DNA of 64,000 nucleotides. Origin: Pullichristensenella sp963930055 (lineage in GTDB: Bacteria; Bacillota; Clostridia; Christensenellales; Aristaeellaceae). Location: NCBI GenBank assembly GCA_963930055.1, contig CAWVKS010000004.1, positions 1-64,000 on the forward strand. Reading direction: 5' to 3'. Positions within the stretch are counted from its first letter, which is position 1; each line of letters opens with the position of its first letter. Of this stretch, positions 8,114-15,339 are shown piece by piece. Position numbers and translations under genes: made by a program. Under the pieces are notes generated by a model. It was not told where the DNA came from. It saw only the letters and a list, made by a program, of their open reading frames with translations, and did not search any database.

Positions 8114-10087
8114 TCAGGTGGCCTTGAGTTTCAGCGGCTCGCAGCCGGAAGCCTTGAGGAAATTTTGCACGGTATCCAGAGAGTCCATGAACATACAGTC
8201 GAGGATCAGGCGATATGCCCGGTGCTGCTTCGTGCGTCGCAGCATCAACCCTGCCCTTGCCAGCAGTTCACCCGAGAGCCACGGCGGCAGCCGCAGCGCG
8301 ACGCAGAGCGCTACGACTTGGTCCAGGCTGTAATTGGCGCGTTCCTTCCGGCGCAGACGCGAGATCGTGCTTACGGAGATGCCGGAGCGCTCCTCGAGCG
8401 CCTCCTCGGTGACTCCCGTCTGCTCCATCAGGAACGACAGGGCCTGCGGGAAGGCATCGGGCAAGGCGTCGAGGACGCGGGTCATGTGCTCCAGTTTCTC
8501 CCGGGCTGAAAGCGCGTCGTCCTCCTCAGCAAAGGCGATGTAGTGGCGGTTATACTCCTCGTCGCTGTTGAGGCAGCTGAAGCGATAGTCCGAAAGCCCG
8601 CAGGGTTCGTAGACGCTGACAAAGCGCAGGCAACATTGATCCACGTGCGCGTTGGCCCAGGCGGTGAGCCGCAGCCCGTTTGCGGCAGCCCTGACATAGC
8701 GTTCGTCGTTCAGGCAGACATGCCCGTCGGCAAAAACATAGCGCCCGCTGTCCAGCAGCTTCCTGAAGTCGGGGTTTGAGCAATACTCGTCAAAGAGTTC
8801 CCTGCGGGACAGGGCGAAGGTGTAATTGCCGTTCCCCCGGCTGCGCTCGAACGCGAATGGTTCGATATAGGCCCCGTCTACATAGTTGAGCGCACCCTTT
8901 GCCTCAATGTGGCCCATCTGGATCAGCCGCGCCCGGACGCGGAACTTGGGCAGATCGTGATCCCGGGCGATCCCGCGCGCGATCCTGTCGTAGCGCTTCC
9001 CCCAATGTAGGTCAGAGCCGTCCAGGCTGGCTTCCTCTTCCCGCACCAGGTCGCGCATCATGGACAGCGGCATCATCAGCCCAAAGCTGCCGCGATTTGC
9101 CTGCCATTCGAGCCACCGCAGGGGGTTCCTGCTGCCCCTGCTGTCCGTGACCACGGTCTGCCTTGCCCTGAGCGCGCTCACATCGTTGTTGTGCATGTGC
9201 TGGAGACGGTAGAACATGAAGTGCCAGTCGTAGTGGATGCACTCGTGGTAGATCTCCAATTGGCAGAAGTCCCGGTGGACCGCCCTGGTATTGATGAGGA
9301 TGGTGTTCCCGGGCAGCGTCATAGGATACGGAGAGGGAGGATCGTCCTCCGATGTGGCTGGGAATTCCTGCACCATCACCGTTTCCGGGCAGAAGAACAG
9401 CATGCTGAGCGTGTGCGGGCGCCCATACAGCGGCAGGCGCTCGACGTTCAGCCCCATGCGTTTTGCGAGTACAAAGGGGTCTTGCTCGCGCCGGTCTGTC
9501 GCGGCGTTCGGGCAGAAGGCGCGCAAAAACTCCTCCGCGCCCTCTTCGATCTCTTCCTTGCGGAGGATGGGGATCATGTAGTCGCTCAGCCGCCAGTGCC
9601 GCCGTTCCGGCATGTCCCGCAGGTACCCGCACGCGGCGGTCCAGAATTCCATCCCTGACTCCATGTCGATCCATAATTCGACATACAGCGGACAGGGAAC
9701 ACAGCCGCTGTCCGTGCAGATCTCGGGGTATACGATGACCTCCGCCAGGGCGGTGTATTTGTCGTATCGCCAGAAGTTCATCGCCCCAAACGTGCAGTTG
9801 GCAGCGGAAAGCACGATCTCCCCGCCGTCCACATCCGCGGGCATTTCCAGCGCCCCTGCCCAGATGCTCTCGTTCAGCGCGTCAAAGATCATCTGCCTGT
9901 GGTGTTTCAGGATATACGCCTTCATGGACTGTATTTGCGGCACGGGCACAGTTTTCGTGTTCGCGCCCACAGCGGTGCAAATATCGCCCGCGTCCTGGGG
10001 CTCGTCCTGCAGCGGCGTATACGGCCCCGGTACCCTGCCATGCGCGGGACTGGGAGAAAAGCCAAACCGGCGTGTAACGTCATTCAT
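8114..10087 (-). CDS. ImmA/IrrE-type metalloprotease fused to a C-terminal HTH
   Basis: A 657-aa protein. The centre contains an IrrE/ImmA zinc-peptidase motif, HECIH (His281-Glu282...His285), within LEIYHECIHYDWH, preceded by the TLSMLFF/ILINTRAV beta strands typical of the fold. A Cys- and Trp-rich N-terminal domain of about 180 residues carries no family I recognise. The C-terminus (about 555-615, LMEQTGVTEEALEERSGIS then STISRLRRK) is an XRE-like helix-turn-helix. ImmA enzymes of mobile elements cleave the cognate repressor to induce excision, and this gene is divergent from exactly such a repressor. It is unusually long for the family (ImmA is about 170 aa) and combines protease and DNA binding. 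Start ATG at 10087 with CAGGAGG upstream. Confidence 0.8.
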   Translation of the reverse strand: MNDVTRRFGFSPSPAHGRVPGPYTPLQDEPQDAGDICTAVGANTKTVPVPQIQSMKAYILKHHRQMIFDALNESIWAGALEMPADVDGGEIVLSAANCTFGAMNFWRYDKYTALAEVIVYPEICTDSGCVPCPLYVELWIDMESGMEFWTAACGYLRDMPERRHWRLSDYMIPILRKEEIEEGAEEFLRAFCPNAATDRREQDPFVLAKRMGLNVERLPLYGRPHTLSMLFFCPETVMVQEFPATSEDDPPSPYPMTLPGNTILINTRAVHRDFCQLEIYHECIHYDWHFMFYRLQHMHNNDVSALRARQTVVTDSRGSRNPLRWLEWQANRGSFGLMMPLSMMRDLVREEEASLDGSDLHWGKRYDRIARGIARDHDLPKFRVRARLIQMGHIEAKGALNYVDGAYIEPFAFERSRGNGNYTFALSRRELFDEYCSNPDFRKLLDSGRYVFADGHVCLNDERYVRAAANGLRLTAWANAHVDQCCLRFVSVYEPCGLSDYRFSCLNSDEEYNRHYIAFAEEDDALSAREKLEHMTRVLDALPDAFPQALSFLMEQTGVTEEALEERSGISVSTISRLRRKERANYSLDQVVALCVALRLPPWLSGELLARAGLMLRRTKQHRAYRLILDCMFMDSLDTVQNFLKASGCEPLKLKAT

Positions 10088-10177
10088 GGTCTTTGTCCTC
10101 CTGTAAGGGTCAGGCAATGCAGATGGCGGACACTGCCTTGGAGCCGGGGCGGCAACCGTCAAAGAACTGCCTTTACC

Positions 10178-10249
10178 AACATAACACATAATTTATTGTC
10201 TGTAAAGTACAAAATCGCTCTTTACAAAAAAGCATTGCTGTGCTATGAT
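10178..10249. promoter_or_regulatory. Divergent promoter pair sharing a palindromic operator
   Basis: A perfect inverted repeat, TGTAAAG (10201-10207) and CTTTACA (10220-10226), contains the -35 box of both flanking genes. Rightward promoter: TTTACA (10221-10226), 17-bp spacer, TATGAT (10244-10249), leading to the repressor gene at 10299. Leftward promoter: TTTACA (minus strand, 10206-10201), 17-bp spacer, TATGTT (10183-10178), leading to the ImmA-like gene at 10087. Binding by one dimer would block both -35 boxes. This is the layout of a phage genetic switch with autoregulation. The binder is most likely the HTH-S24 repressor. Confidence 0.8.
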
Positions 10250-10298
10250 GGATACAGAGGGGAAAACGTCCCCATAAACCTTGCAATGAGGTGAGCGC

Positions 10299-11144
10299 AT
10301 GCCCAGAGAAAAATCTGAAAAAAAGGCCCGCAACGCCGGAGGCCGGCCGCTGACCGACACAGAGCGTCGCGCGCACGTGGGCCAGGTGATCCGCAAATAC
10401 CGCACCGCCGTGGGCATGGATCAGGCGGCGCTGGCCGCCAGGCTCGGCTGCACCAAGACCGCCATCGGCAACTGGGAACTGGGGCTGACGCGCCCGGACA
10501 TCGACAACGTCCCCAAGATCTGCCGGGCACTGAAGCTCCCGGTGACGGAGCTGCTGGGCATAGAGTCGGAAGCGGCGCTGCCCCGTGAGGACCAAAGCCT
10601 GCTGGAGACGTATCATCGGCTGGACAGGTTCGACCAGAACACCATCCGCCAGCTCATGGAGCGGCTCTTGTTCCAGCAGGACCGCAAGGAAAAGGCCCGG
10701 CTGCGCCAGGCCTACCGGCCGCTTTGCCTCTATGCGGAGGCCGCGTCCGCGGGCGTCGCCGCGCCGATGGCTGACCACGCAGAACAGGAAACAGTCTACG
10801 CGCTTGAGGCCAGCATCCCCCATGGCACAGATTGCATTATCCCCGTGAACGGCCGGAGCATGGAGCCCACCTATCGCAACGGGAGTTATGTCTACGTGGA
10901 CACCCGCGCCGCGATCCAGCCCGGACAGGTGGGCATCTTCATCGTCAACGGCGAAGCGTTCATCAAGGAATACCAGCCCGACGGCCTGCACTCGCACAAT
11001 CCCCGCTACAAGACGATCTACACGGGTGAGGGCGCCGACGTACGCTGCTGCGGACGCGTGACCGGCGCGGTCGCGGAGGGCGACATCGCCACCGGCCCGC
11101 TTGCCGAGAAGGTCATGGCCGCCTTTGACGGGGCGGACGAATAA
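10299..11144 (+). CDS. CI/LexA-like repressor: XRE HTH plus S24 peptidase
   Basis: A 281-aa phage repressor. Residues about 26-85 form an XRE helix-turn-helix (VIRKYRTAVGMDQAALAARLG, recognition helix CTKTAIGNWE). The C-terminal half is an S24 autoproteolytic domain: a likely Ala151-Gly152 cleavage bond, nucleophile Ser187 in VNGRSMEP, and general base Lys223 in FIKEY. Activated RecA would therefore trigger self-cleavage and de-repression. Start ATG at 10299 with GAGGTGA upstream. It is expressed from a TTTACA-17-TATGAT promoter that overlaps its probable operator. The downstream genes encode a Y-family polymerase and its helper, so the repressor may also tie mutagenic repair to the SOS state. 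The ImmA-like protease across the switch offers a second inactivation route. Confidence 0.9.
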   Translation: MPREKSEKKARNAGGRPLTDTERRAHVGQVIRKYRTAVGMDQAALAARLGCTKTAIGNWELGLTRPDIDNVPKICRALKLPVTELLGIESEAALPREDQSLLETYHRLDRFDQNTIRQLMERLLFQQDRKEKARLRQAYRPLCLYAEAASAGVAAPMADHAEQETVYALEASIPHGTDCIIPVNGRSMEPTYRNGSYVYVDTRAAIQPGQVGIFIVNGEAFIKEYQPDGLHSHNPRYKTIYTGEGADVRCCGRVTGAVAEGDIATGPLAEKVMAAFDGADE

Positions 11145-11155
11145 GGGGGCGCCGC

Positions 11156-11473
11156 ATGAAAACACAAAAGCCCTTGAAGGGCGCACGGCCGCCGCGCATG
11201 GAGCGGGTATACGTAAAGGTCAATTCGGACTTTGACGCCACCGGCTACATGCAGCCCCGCTCCATCACATGGGCGGACGGCAGGACATTCAGGATCGACG
11301 CCGTCAGGGATTACCGCCCGGCGTCCTGTTACCGGCAGGGCGCGGAAGGCTCGTGCTACACGGTGGTGATCCGCGGCGAGGAAAAGCGCCTCTTTTTTGA
11401 GTGGACGGACTCTGCCTTCGCCAGCCGCGTCGCGCGCTGGTATGTGGAAACGGCGGTCGCGGAGGCGAACTGA
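11156..11473 (+). CDS. Conserved small protein of SOS/mutasome operons
   Basis: A 105-aa protein with a compact beta-rich pattern (ERVYVKVNSDFDATGYMQPRS, ITWADGRTFRIDAVRD, SCYTVVIRGEEKRLFFEW). Proteins of this type sit next to UvrX/DinB-like polymerases and YolD-like genes in many Clostridia, which supports a shared role, but I know no experimental function. It starts 11 bp after the repressor gene, with a GGGGGCG stretch as a weak ribosome binding site, so it is probably translated from the same message. The Asp/Tyr-rich N-terminus and the aromatic C-terminal helix (WYVETAV) are the only notable elements. It carries no signal peptide and should be cytoplasmic. Confidence 0.6.
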   Translation: MKTQKPLKGARPPRMERVYVKVNSDFDATGYMQPRSITWADGRTFRIDAVRDYRPASCYRQGAEGSCYTVVIRGEEKRLFFEWTDSAFASRVARWYVETAVAEAN

Positions 11474-11521
11474 CCCGGCAGCGTATGAGCGAATACCCAG
11501 GAGGAAAGGAGGCCGGCGGGA

Positions 11522-13081
11522 ATGGCGGAAAAGACGCGGCAGTATGTGGCGATTGACGCCAAGAGCTTCTACGCGAGCGTCGAATGCGTGGAACGGCATT
11601 TGAACCCGCTGACCACCAACCTCGTCGTCGCGGACGAGAGCCGCACGGAAAAGACGATCTGCCTCGCCGTCTCCCCGGCATTGAAGGCGCACAAGGTTCC
11701 AGGCCGGCCGCGGCTGTTCGAGGTGATCCAGCGCATCCGGGAGGTCAACCGGGAACGCCTGAAGGCAGGCATACGCTCCGGGGCCATCCGGCGCGACCCG
11801 GAGACGCGGGAATACCGCTTCTCTTCCGCCTCGTTCGACGCGGAAGCGCTTGCGGCCGACCCCTCGCTGGAAGTGTCCTATATCGTCGCGCCGCCCCGGA
11901 TGCGGCTCTACGAAGAGTACAGCAGCAGGATCTACGCCACCTATCTCAAGTACGTCGCTCCCGAGGACATACTCGTATATTCCATTGACGAGGTGTTCAT
12001 CGACGTGACGGATTATCTGCGCACCTGCGGCATGAGCGCGCATGAGATGACCATGACGATGGTGCGCGACGTGCTGTACAACACCGGCATCACCGCCACG
12101 GCGGGGATCGGCACGAACCTGTACCTCGCCAAGATCGCCATGGACATCGTGGCAAAGAAGGCCACGCCGGACAAGGACGGCGTGCGCATCGCGGAACTGG
12201 ATGAAATGAAGTACCGGGAGCTTTTGTGGACGCATCGCCCGCTGACTGATTTCTGGCGCGTCGGCGGCGGCATTTCCAGAAAGCTGGAAGCCATGCACCT
12301 GCGCACGATGGGCGACGTGGCGCGAGCTTCTCTCGACCCTGTCGCGGAAGATCTGCTGTACAAAACATTCGGCGTCAACGCCGAGCTGCTCATCGACCAC
12401 GCCTGGGGCTGGGAGCCGGTGACCATGGAGGTCATAAAGCAGTACCAGCCCTCCACCAGCAGCCTTTCCTCCGGGCAGGTGCTGCACTGCCCATACGACT
12501 TTGAGAAGGGCCGCCTGATCGTCCGCGAGATGACCGAGCTGTTGGCGCTGGATCTGGTCAGGAAGCGCGTGGTCACCAGGCAGATGGTGCTGGACATCGG
12601 CTACGACCGGGAGAGTCTCGCCGGGGAGCGCGGGAAACGGTATGCCGGCGAGGTCGCTACGGATCGCTACGGGCGCAAGATCCCCCGGCACGCCCACGGC
12701 ACCGGGAACATCGGCCGCTACACCAGCTCCACGCACGCGCTGATGAAGGCGGTACTCGACCTGTACGACCGCGTGGTGGACAGGGAACTGCTGATCCGCC
12801 GGGTCAATATCACCGCCTGTGACCTCATCCCCGAAGACGCGATCCCGGAGGCCAGGCCTGTGCAGCTTGACATGTTCACGGACTATGAGGCCGTTGAACG
12901 TGCGGAAGAAGCGCTGCGCTCCGCCGAGGAACGGGAGCGCAGGCTGCAACAGGCGACGCTGGCCATACAGGAAAGATTCGGGAAGAACGCGATGCTCAAG
13001 GGGATGAACCTGATGGAGGGCGGCACGACCATGGAGCGAAACGGCCAGATCGGCGGGCACAAGGCGGGTGACGGGCTGTGA
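11522..13081 (+). CDS. Y-family (UmuC/DinB-like) translesion DNA polymerase
   Basis: A 519-aa Y-family polymerase of the UvrX/UmuC-like group carried by Firmicute phages and plasmids. Catalytic motifs are complete: AIDAKSFYASVE near residue 10 (metal-binding Asp), YSIDEVFIDVTDY near 160 (SIDE acidic pair) and TATAGIGTNLYLAKIAMD near 195. A thumb/little-finger region follows, and near the C-terminus lies QLDMF, the canonical beta-clamp binding peptide. The tail after this is a charged helix. The start ATG at 11522 has AGGAGGAAAGGAGG upstream. Its stop overlaps the GTG of the YolD-like gene (GTGA). It likely performs error-prone bypass of DNA lesions under control of the S24 repressor encoded upstream. 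Confidence 0.92.
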   Translation: MAEKTRQYVAIDAKSFYASVECVERHLNPLTTNLVVADESRTEKTICLAVSPALKAHKVPGRPRLFEVIQRIREVNRERLKAGIRSGAIRRDPETREYRFSSASFDAEALAADPSLEVSYIVAPPRMRLYEEYSSRIYATYLKYVAPEDILVYSIDEVFIDVTDYLRTCGMSAHEMTMTMVRDVLYNTGITATAGIGTNLYLAKIAMDIVAKKATPDKDGVRIAELDEMKYRELLWTHRPLTDFWRVGGGISRKLEAMHLRTMGDVARASLDPVAEDLLYKTFGVNAELLIDHAWGWEPVTMEVIKQYQPSTSSLSSGQVLHCPYDFEKGRLIVREMTELLALDLVRKRVVTRQMVLDIGYDRESLAGERGKRYAGEVATDRYGRKIPRHAHGTGNIGRYTSSTHALMKAVLDLYDRVVDRELLIRRVNITACDLIPEDAIPEARPVQLDMFTDYEAVERAEEALRSAEERERRLQQATLAIQERFGKNAMLKGMNLMEGGTTMERNGQIGGHKAGDGL

Positions 13082-13560
13082 CGGATAAAGACTTCCCCTA
13101 CGCGGACATACTGCACTTGCCCCATCACAGGGCGGCAGGCCGGGCGCACATGAGCCTGCACGACCGTGCCGCGCAATTCGCCCCTTTCGCGGCGCTGACC
13201 GGGTTTGACGGCGTGATCGCGGAGACGGGCCGGCAGACGGAGCGTCGGGTGGAATTGTCGGAAAGCGAAAAGGCGCGGCTGGACCGCAAGTTCGCGCGCA
13301 TCATTGAAAGTCTTCAGCAGGGACAGCATCCGACGGTCACGGTGAAGTATTTCGAGGCGGACGCGCGCAAGGATGGCGGCGCGCACAGGCAACATTCGGG
13401 AGAGGTAAAAAAGATAGACCTGTTCGAGAGGACAATGGTGTTCATGGGGGAAAACAGTCGCTCGGGAGGGAAGGCAGTTTCCCTCGACGACGTCGTGGAC
13501 ATCAGAGGGAAGTCGCTGGAAGCCCTTGAAGATGCCTGCGAGGGCGACGACGCCTTTTGA
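13078..13560 (+). CDS. YolD-like protein, partner of the Y-family polymerase
   Basis: A 160-aa YolD-like family protein. Recognisable blocks are ADILHLPHHRA, the conserved HMSLHDRAAQFAPFAALTGF segment (residues about 25-44, a hallmark of the group) and the C-terminal FERTMVFMGENSRSGGKAVSLDDVVDI beta-rich unit. The family is thought to act with UmuC-like polymerases, as UmuD does for UmuC, though it is not a peptidase. The GTG start overlaps the polymerase stop by 4 bp, so translation is coupled. Eight bases after its stop an IS256-type element begins, which may have cut off further genes of this module. Confidence 0.8.
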   Translation: MTDKDFPYADILHLPHHRAAGRAHMSLHDRAAQFAPFAALTGFDGVIAETGRQTERRVELSESEKARLDRKFARIIESLQQGQHPTVTVKYFEADARKDGGAHRQHSGEVKKIDLFERTMVFMGENSRSGGKAVSLDDVVDIRGKSLEALEDACEGDDAF

Positions 13561-13662
13561 GGGTCAATCCCAAATTCTGTGTAAACTCCAAATGAGGCAT
13601 GAACAGAGCAGGATCATCCATTGTGCGCGGCAGCGGATTTATCCGACTGCCGCCTTGTGTGC

Positions 13663-13772
13663 AGTATAACGCCGGCGGGGGTGGATGTCAAGGGCGGCGG
13701 CAAGGCCGCCGTTCATCGGAGCGCCGCGCACAGCGGCGCGCAGACCCTTGACGTCCGGCCCCGGCGGTGTTA
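13663..13772. repeat. Long inverted repeat with outward promoter motifs inside the IS
   Basis: Immediately after the transposase stop two homologous arms face outward. Leftward (minus) arm: TTGACA (13691-13686), 17-bp spacer, TATACT (13668-13663), a consensus-grade promoter reading out of the element. The mirror arm on the plus strand (TTGACG starting near 13748, then 17 bp, TATTCG) is a weaker copy. The arms are separated by further GC-rich inverted repeats. The leftward promoter is followed by a hairpin at about 13627-13653 (GCGGCAG/CTGCCGC). Whether it makes a small RNA or antisense to the YolD gene is not known. Confidence 0.6.
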
Positions 13773-15008
13773 TTCGGGCATGCGTCCGGCAAAATAGATG
13801 GACAGCTGCGCATGGATCACGCTCCAGTCCTGCCGCCGTCCCGTCCACTTTTTCGTGATGTGCATCATCGCCAGATACAGCATTTTCAACAGGCTGTCGT
13901 CTGTTGGAAACACCGATTTGGCCCTGGTCACCTTGCGCAGCTGGCGGTTGAAACCCTCTATGGCGTTGGTGGTATAGATCAGCCTGCGCACCTCCTGAGG
14001 GTACTTGAAATATGTACTCAGATTGGCCCAGTTCGCCCGCCAGGACTGGGAGATTCTCGGGTATTTCCCGTCCCAGCGCTCTCCAAAGGCGTCCAGAGCA
14101 TTCAATGCTGCCTGCTCGTCTACGGCGGCATAGACTGCCTTCAGATCCGCCATGAGGGCTCTTATATCCTTATAGGACACATACCTGCTGGAATTGCGCA
14201 GCTGGTGGAGGATGCAGTTTTGGATCTCGGTCTGAGGGAAGCTGGCGTGAATGGCCGCATCAAATCCCGTCAAGTTGTCCGTGCAGGCGATGAAAATGTC
14301 CTCTACGCCACGGTTCTTCAGACCATTGAGTACAGTCGCCCAGAATTTGGCGCTCTCGTTTTCTCCGACCCACATACCCAGAACGTCCTTCCGGCCGTTC
14401 AGGTCAATGCCAATAGCGATGTATACCGCCTTCTTCACGATCTGGCCCTCGCTGCGGACATGGTAGTGGATCGCGTCCAGAAACACTACGGCGTAGATCC
14501 CCTCCAGCGGCCGTTGCTGCCACTCCCGCACGATGGGCAGGATCTTGTCCGTGATCCGGCTCACGGTGCTGTCTGAGACGCAGATGCCGTAGATGTCCTG
14601 TATATGGGCCTCAATATCTCCCGTCGTCATCCCCTTGGCGTACATGGACAGGATCTTCTCCTCTATGTCCTGGCTGATGCTGGTCTGGTTCTTCTTCAGC
14701 ACCTGGGGCTCAAATTCGCCTTTCCGGTCGCGGGGAACGGACACTTCCACATCTCCGAAGCTGGTGCGCAGCGTCTTGCTGCTGTGGCCGTTGCGGCTGT
14801 TGTCCGTGGCCTTGTTCCTGTAGTCGTATCTGCTGTAGCCCAGTTCATCCTCCAGCTCCGCCTCCAAGCCGTTCTCCATGAACTCCGCGATGGTCTCCTT
14901 GAACAGATTCTGGATGTCGTCCATGCTGCCGATGTTTGCCATCTGCAGCAGCTCCCGGATCTTCTCCCGTCGCGCCTTTTCTTCCGGGGTACGGTTCTTT
15001 CTGGACAT
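13770..15008 (-). CDS. IS256 family (mutator-type) transposase
   Basis: A 412-aa transposase of full family length. The DDE catalytic residues are visible: Asp in VVFLDAIHYHVRSEG, Asp in FIACTDNLTGFD, and Glu in TNAIEGFNRQLRKVTRAK. The N-terminus holds the FMENGLEAELEDELGYSRYD block typical of the group. ATG at 15008 is preceded by CAGGAGG. The reading frame is intact, so the element may be active. It is encoded opposite to the preceding polymerase/YolD genes. It catalyses cut-out/copy and integration of the surrounding element, acting on the terminal repeats at 13568 and 15073. Confidence 0.95.
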   Translation of the reverse strand: MSRKNRTPEEKARREKIRELLQMANIGSMDDIQNLFKETIAEFMENGLEAELEDELGYSRYDYRNKATDNSRNGHSSKTLRTSFGDVEVSVPRDRKGEFEPQVLKKNQTSISQDIEEKILSMYAKGMTTGDIEAHIQDIYGICVSDSTVSRITDKILPIVREWQQRPLEGIYAVVFLDAIHYHVRSEGQIVKKAVYIAIGIDLNGRKDVLGMWVGENESAKFWATVLNGLKNRGVEDIFIACTDNLTGFDAAIHASFPQTEIQNCILHQLRNSSRYVSYKDIRALMADLKAVYAAVDEQAALNALDAFGERWDGKYPRISQSWRANWANLSTYFKYPQEVRRLIYTTNAIEGFNRQLRKVTRAKSVFPTDDSLLKMLYLAMMHITKKWTGRRQDWSVIHAQLSIYFAGRMPE

Positions 15009-15073
15009 GTGTTTTACCTCCTGTGTGATGCTTCTATTCTACACCTCATGGGAGGTTTACACAAAGTTTGGGA

Positions 15074-15296
15074 CGGTCTCCCTTTTGAAGAGCGAGAAGT
15101 ATAGGAGTCGTCATGCGGAGCGTCGCCGAATCACCCGCACAGATGGCATGATCCAGCTTGACGATCAGCGTCGTGGCGGTGATGGTGGCGTTGTCGCTGG
15201 TCGCAGGATTCGCCGTCCGAATGGTCAATGATGGTCATGCTGCCCGTTGCGATGATCGTCATGTATACCGCCTCCCCGTTTTCAAAAACCGCTCAA
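15074..15296 (-). other. Decayed coding remnant next to the IS
   Basis: No intact gene is present. On the minus strand a good ribosome binding site (GGAGGCGG) precedes an ATG at about 15262 that opens MTIIATGSMTIIDHSDG; the downstream Thr/Ala-rich continuation (NPATSDNATITATTLIVKLD) lies in a different frame and stops at the IS border. This is the look of the N-terminus of a phage tail or fibre-type protein with a frameshift, truncated by the IS256 element. The identification is tentative. Confidence 0.35.
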
Positions 15297-15324
15297 AAGG
15301 CGCCTCTCCGCGTGAAAGCGCCTT
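15297..15324 (-). terminator. Rho-independent terminator after the active Fic gene
   Basis: Stem AAGGCGC (15297-15303) with GCGCCTT (15318-15324), followed on the minus strand by TTTTGAGCGGTTTTT. It lies 16 bp beyond the stop codon of the Fic gene at 15340. Confidence 0.7.
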
Positions 15325-15339
15325 GTTTGAATACCGACT

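Larger units (their letters stand above)
13568..15073 (-). mobile_element. IS256-type insertion sequence, about 1.5 kb
   Basis: The element encodes one mutator-type transposase and ends in imperfect terminal inverted repeats. The left end is TCCCAAATTCTGTGTAAAC (13568-13586); the right end, read on the other strand from 15073, is TCCCAAACTTTGTGTAAAC. Two mismatches are seen in the first 19 bp, and one extra base follows before a shared TCC. No matching 8-9 bp target duplication flanks the ends (AGGGTCAA versus CGGTCTCC), so the flanks have diverged or rearranged. It sits 3' of the YolD-like gene and beside a phage-like coding remnant. Confidence 0.85.

Noticed and set aside
13559..15081. Target-site duplication of the IS256 element
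   Set aside because: Sequences next to both ends were compared for 8-9 bp direct repeats and do not match.
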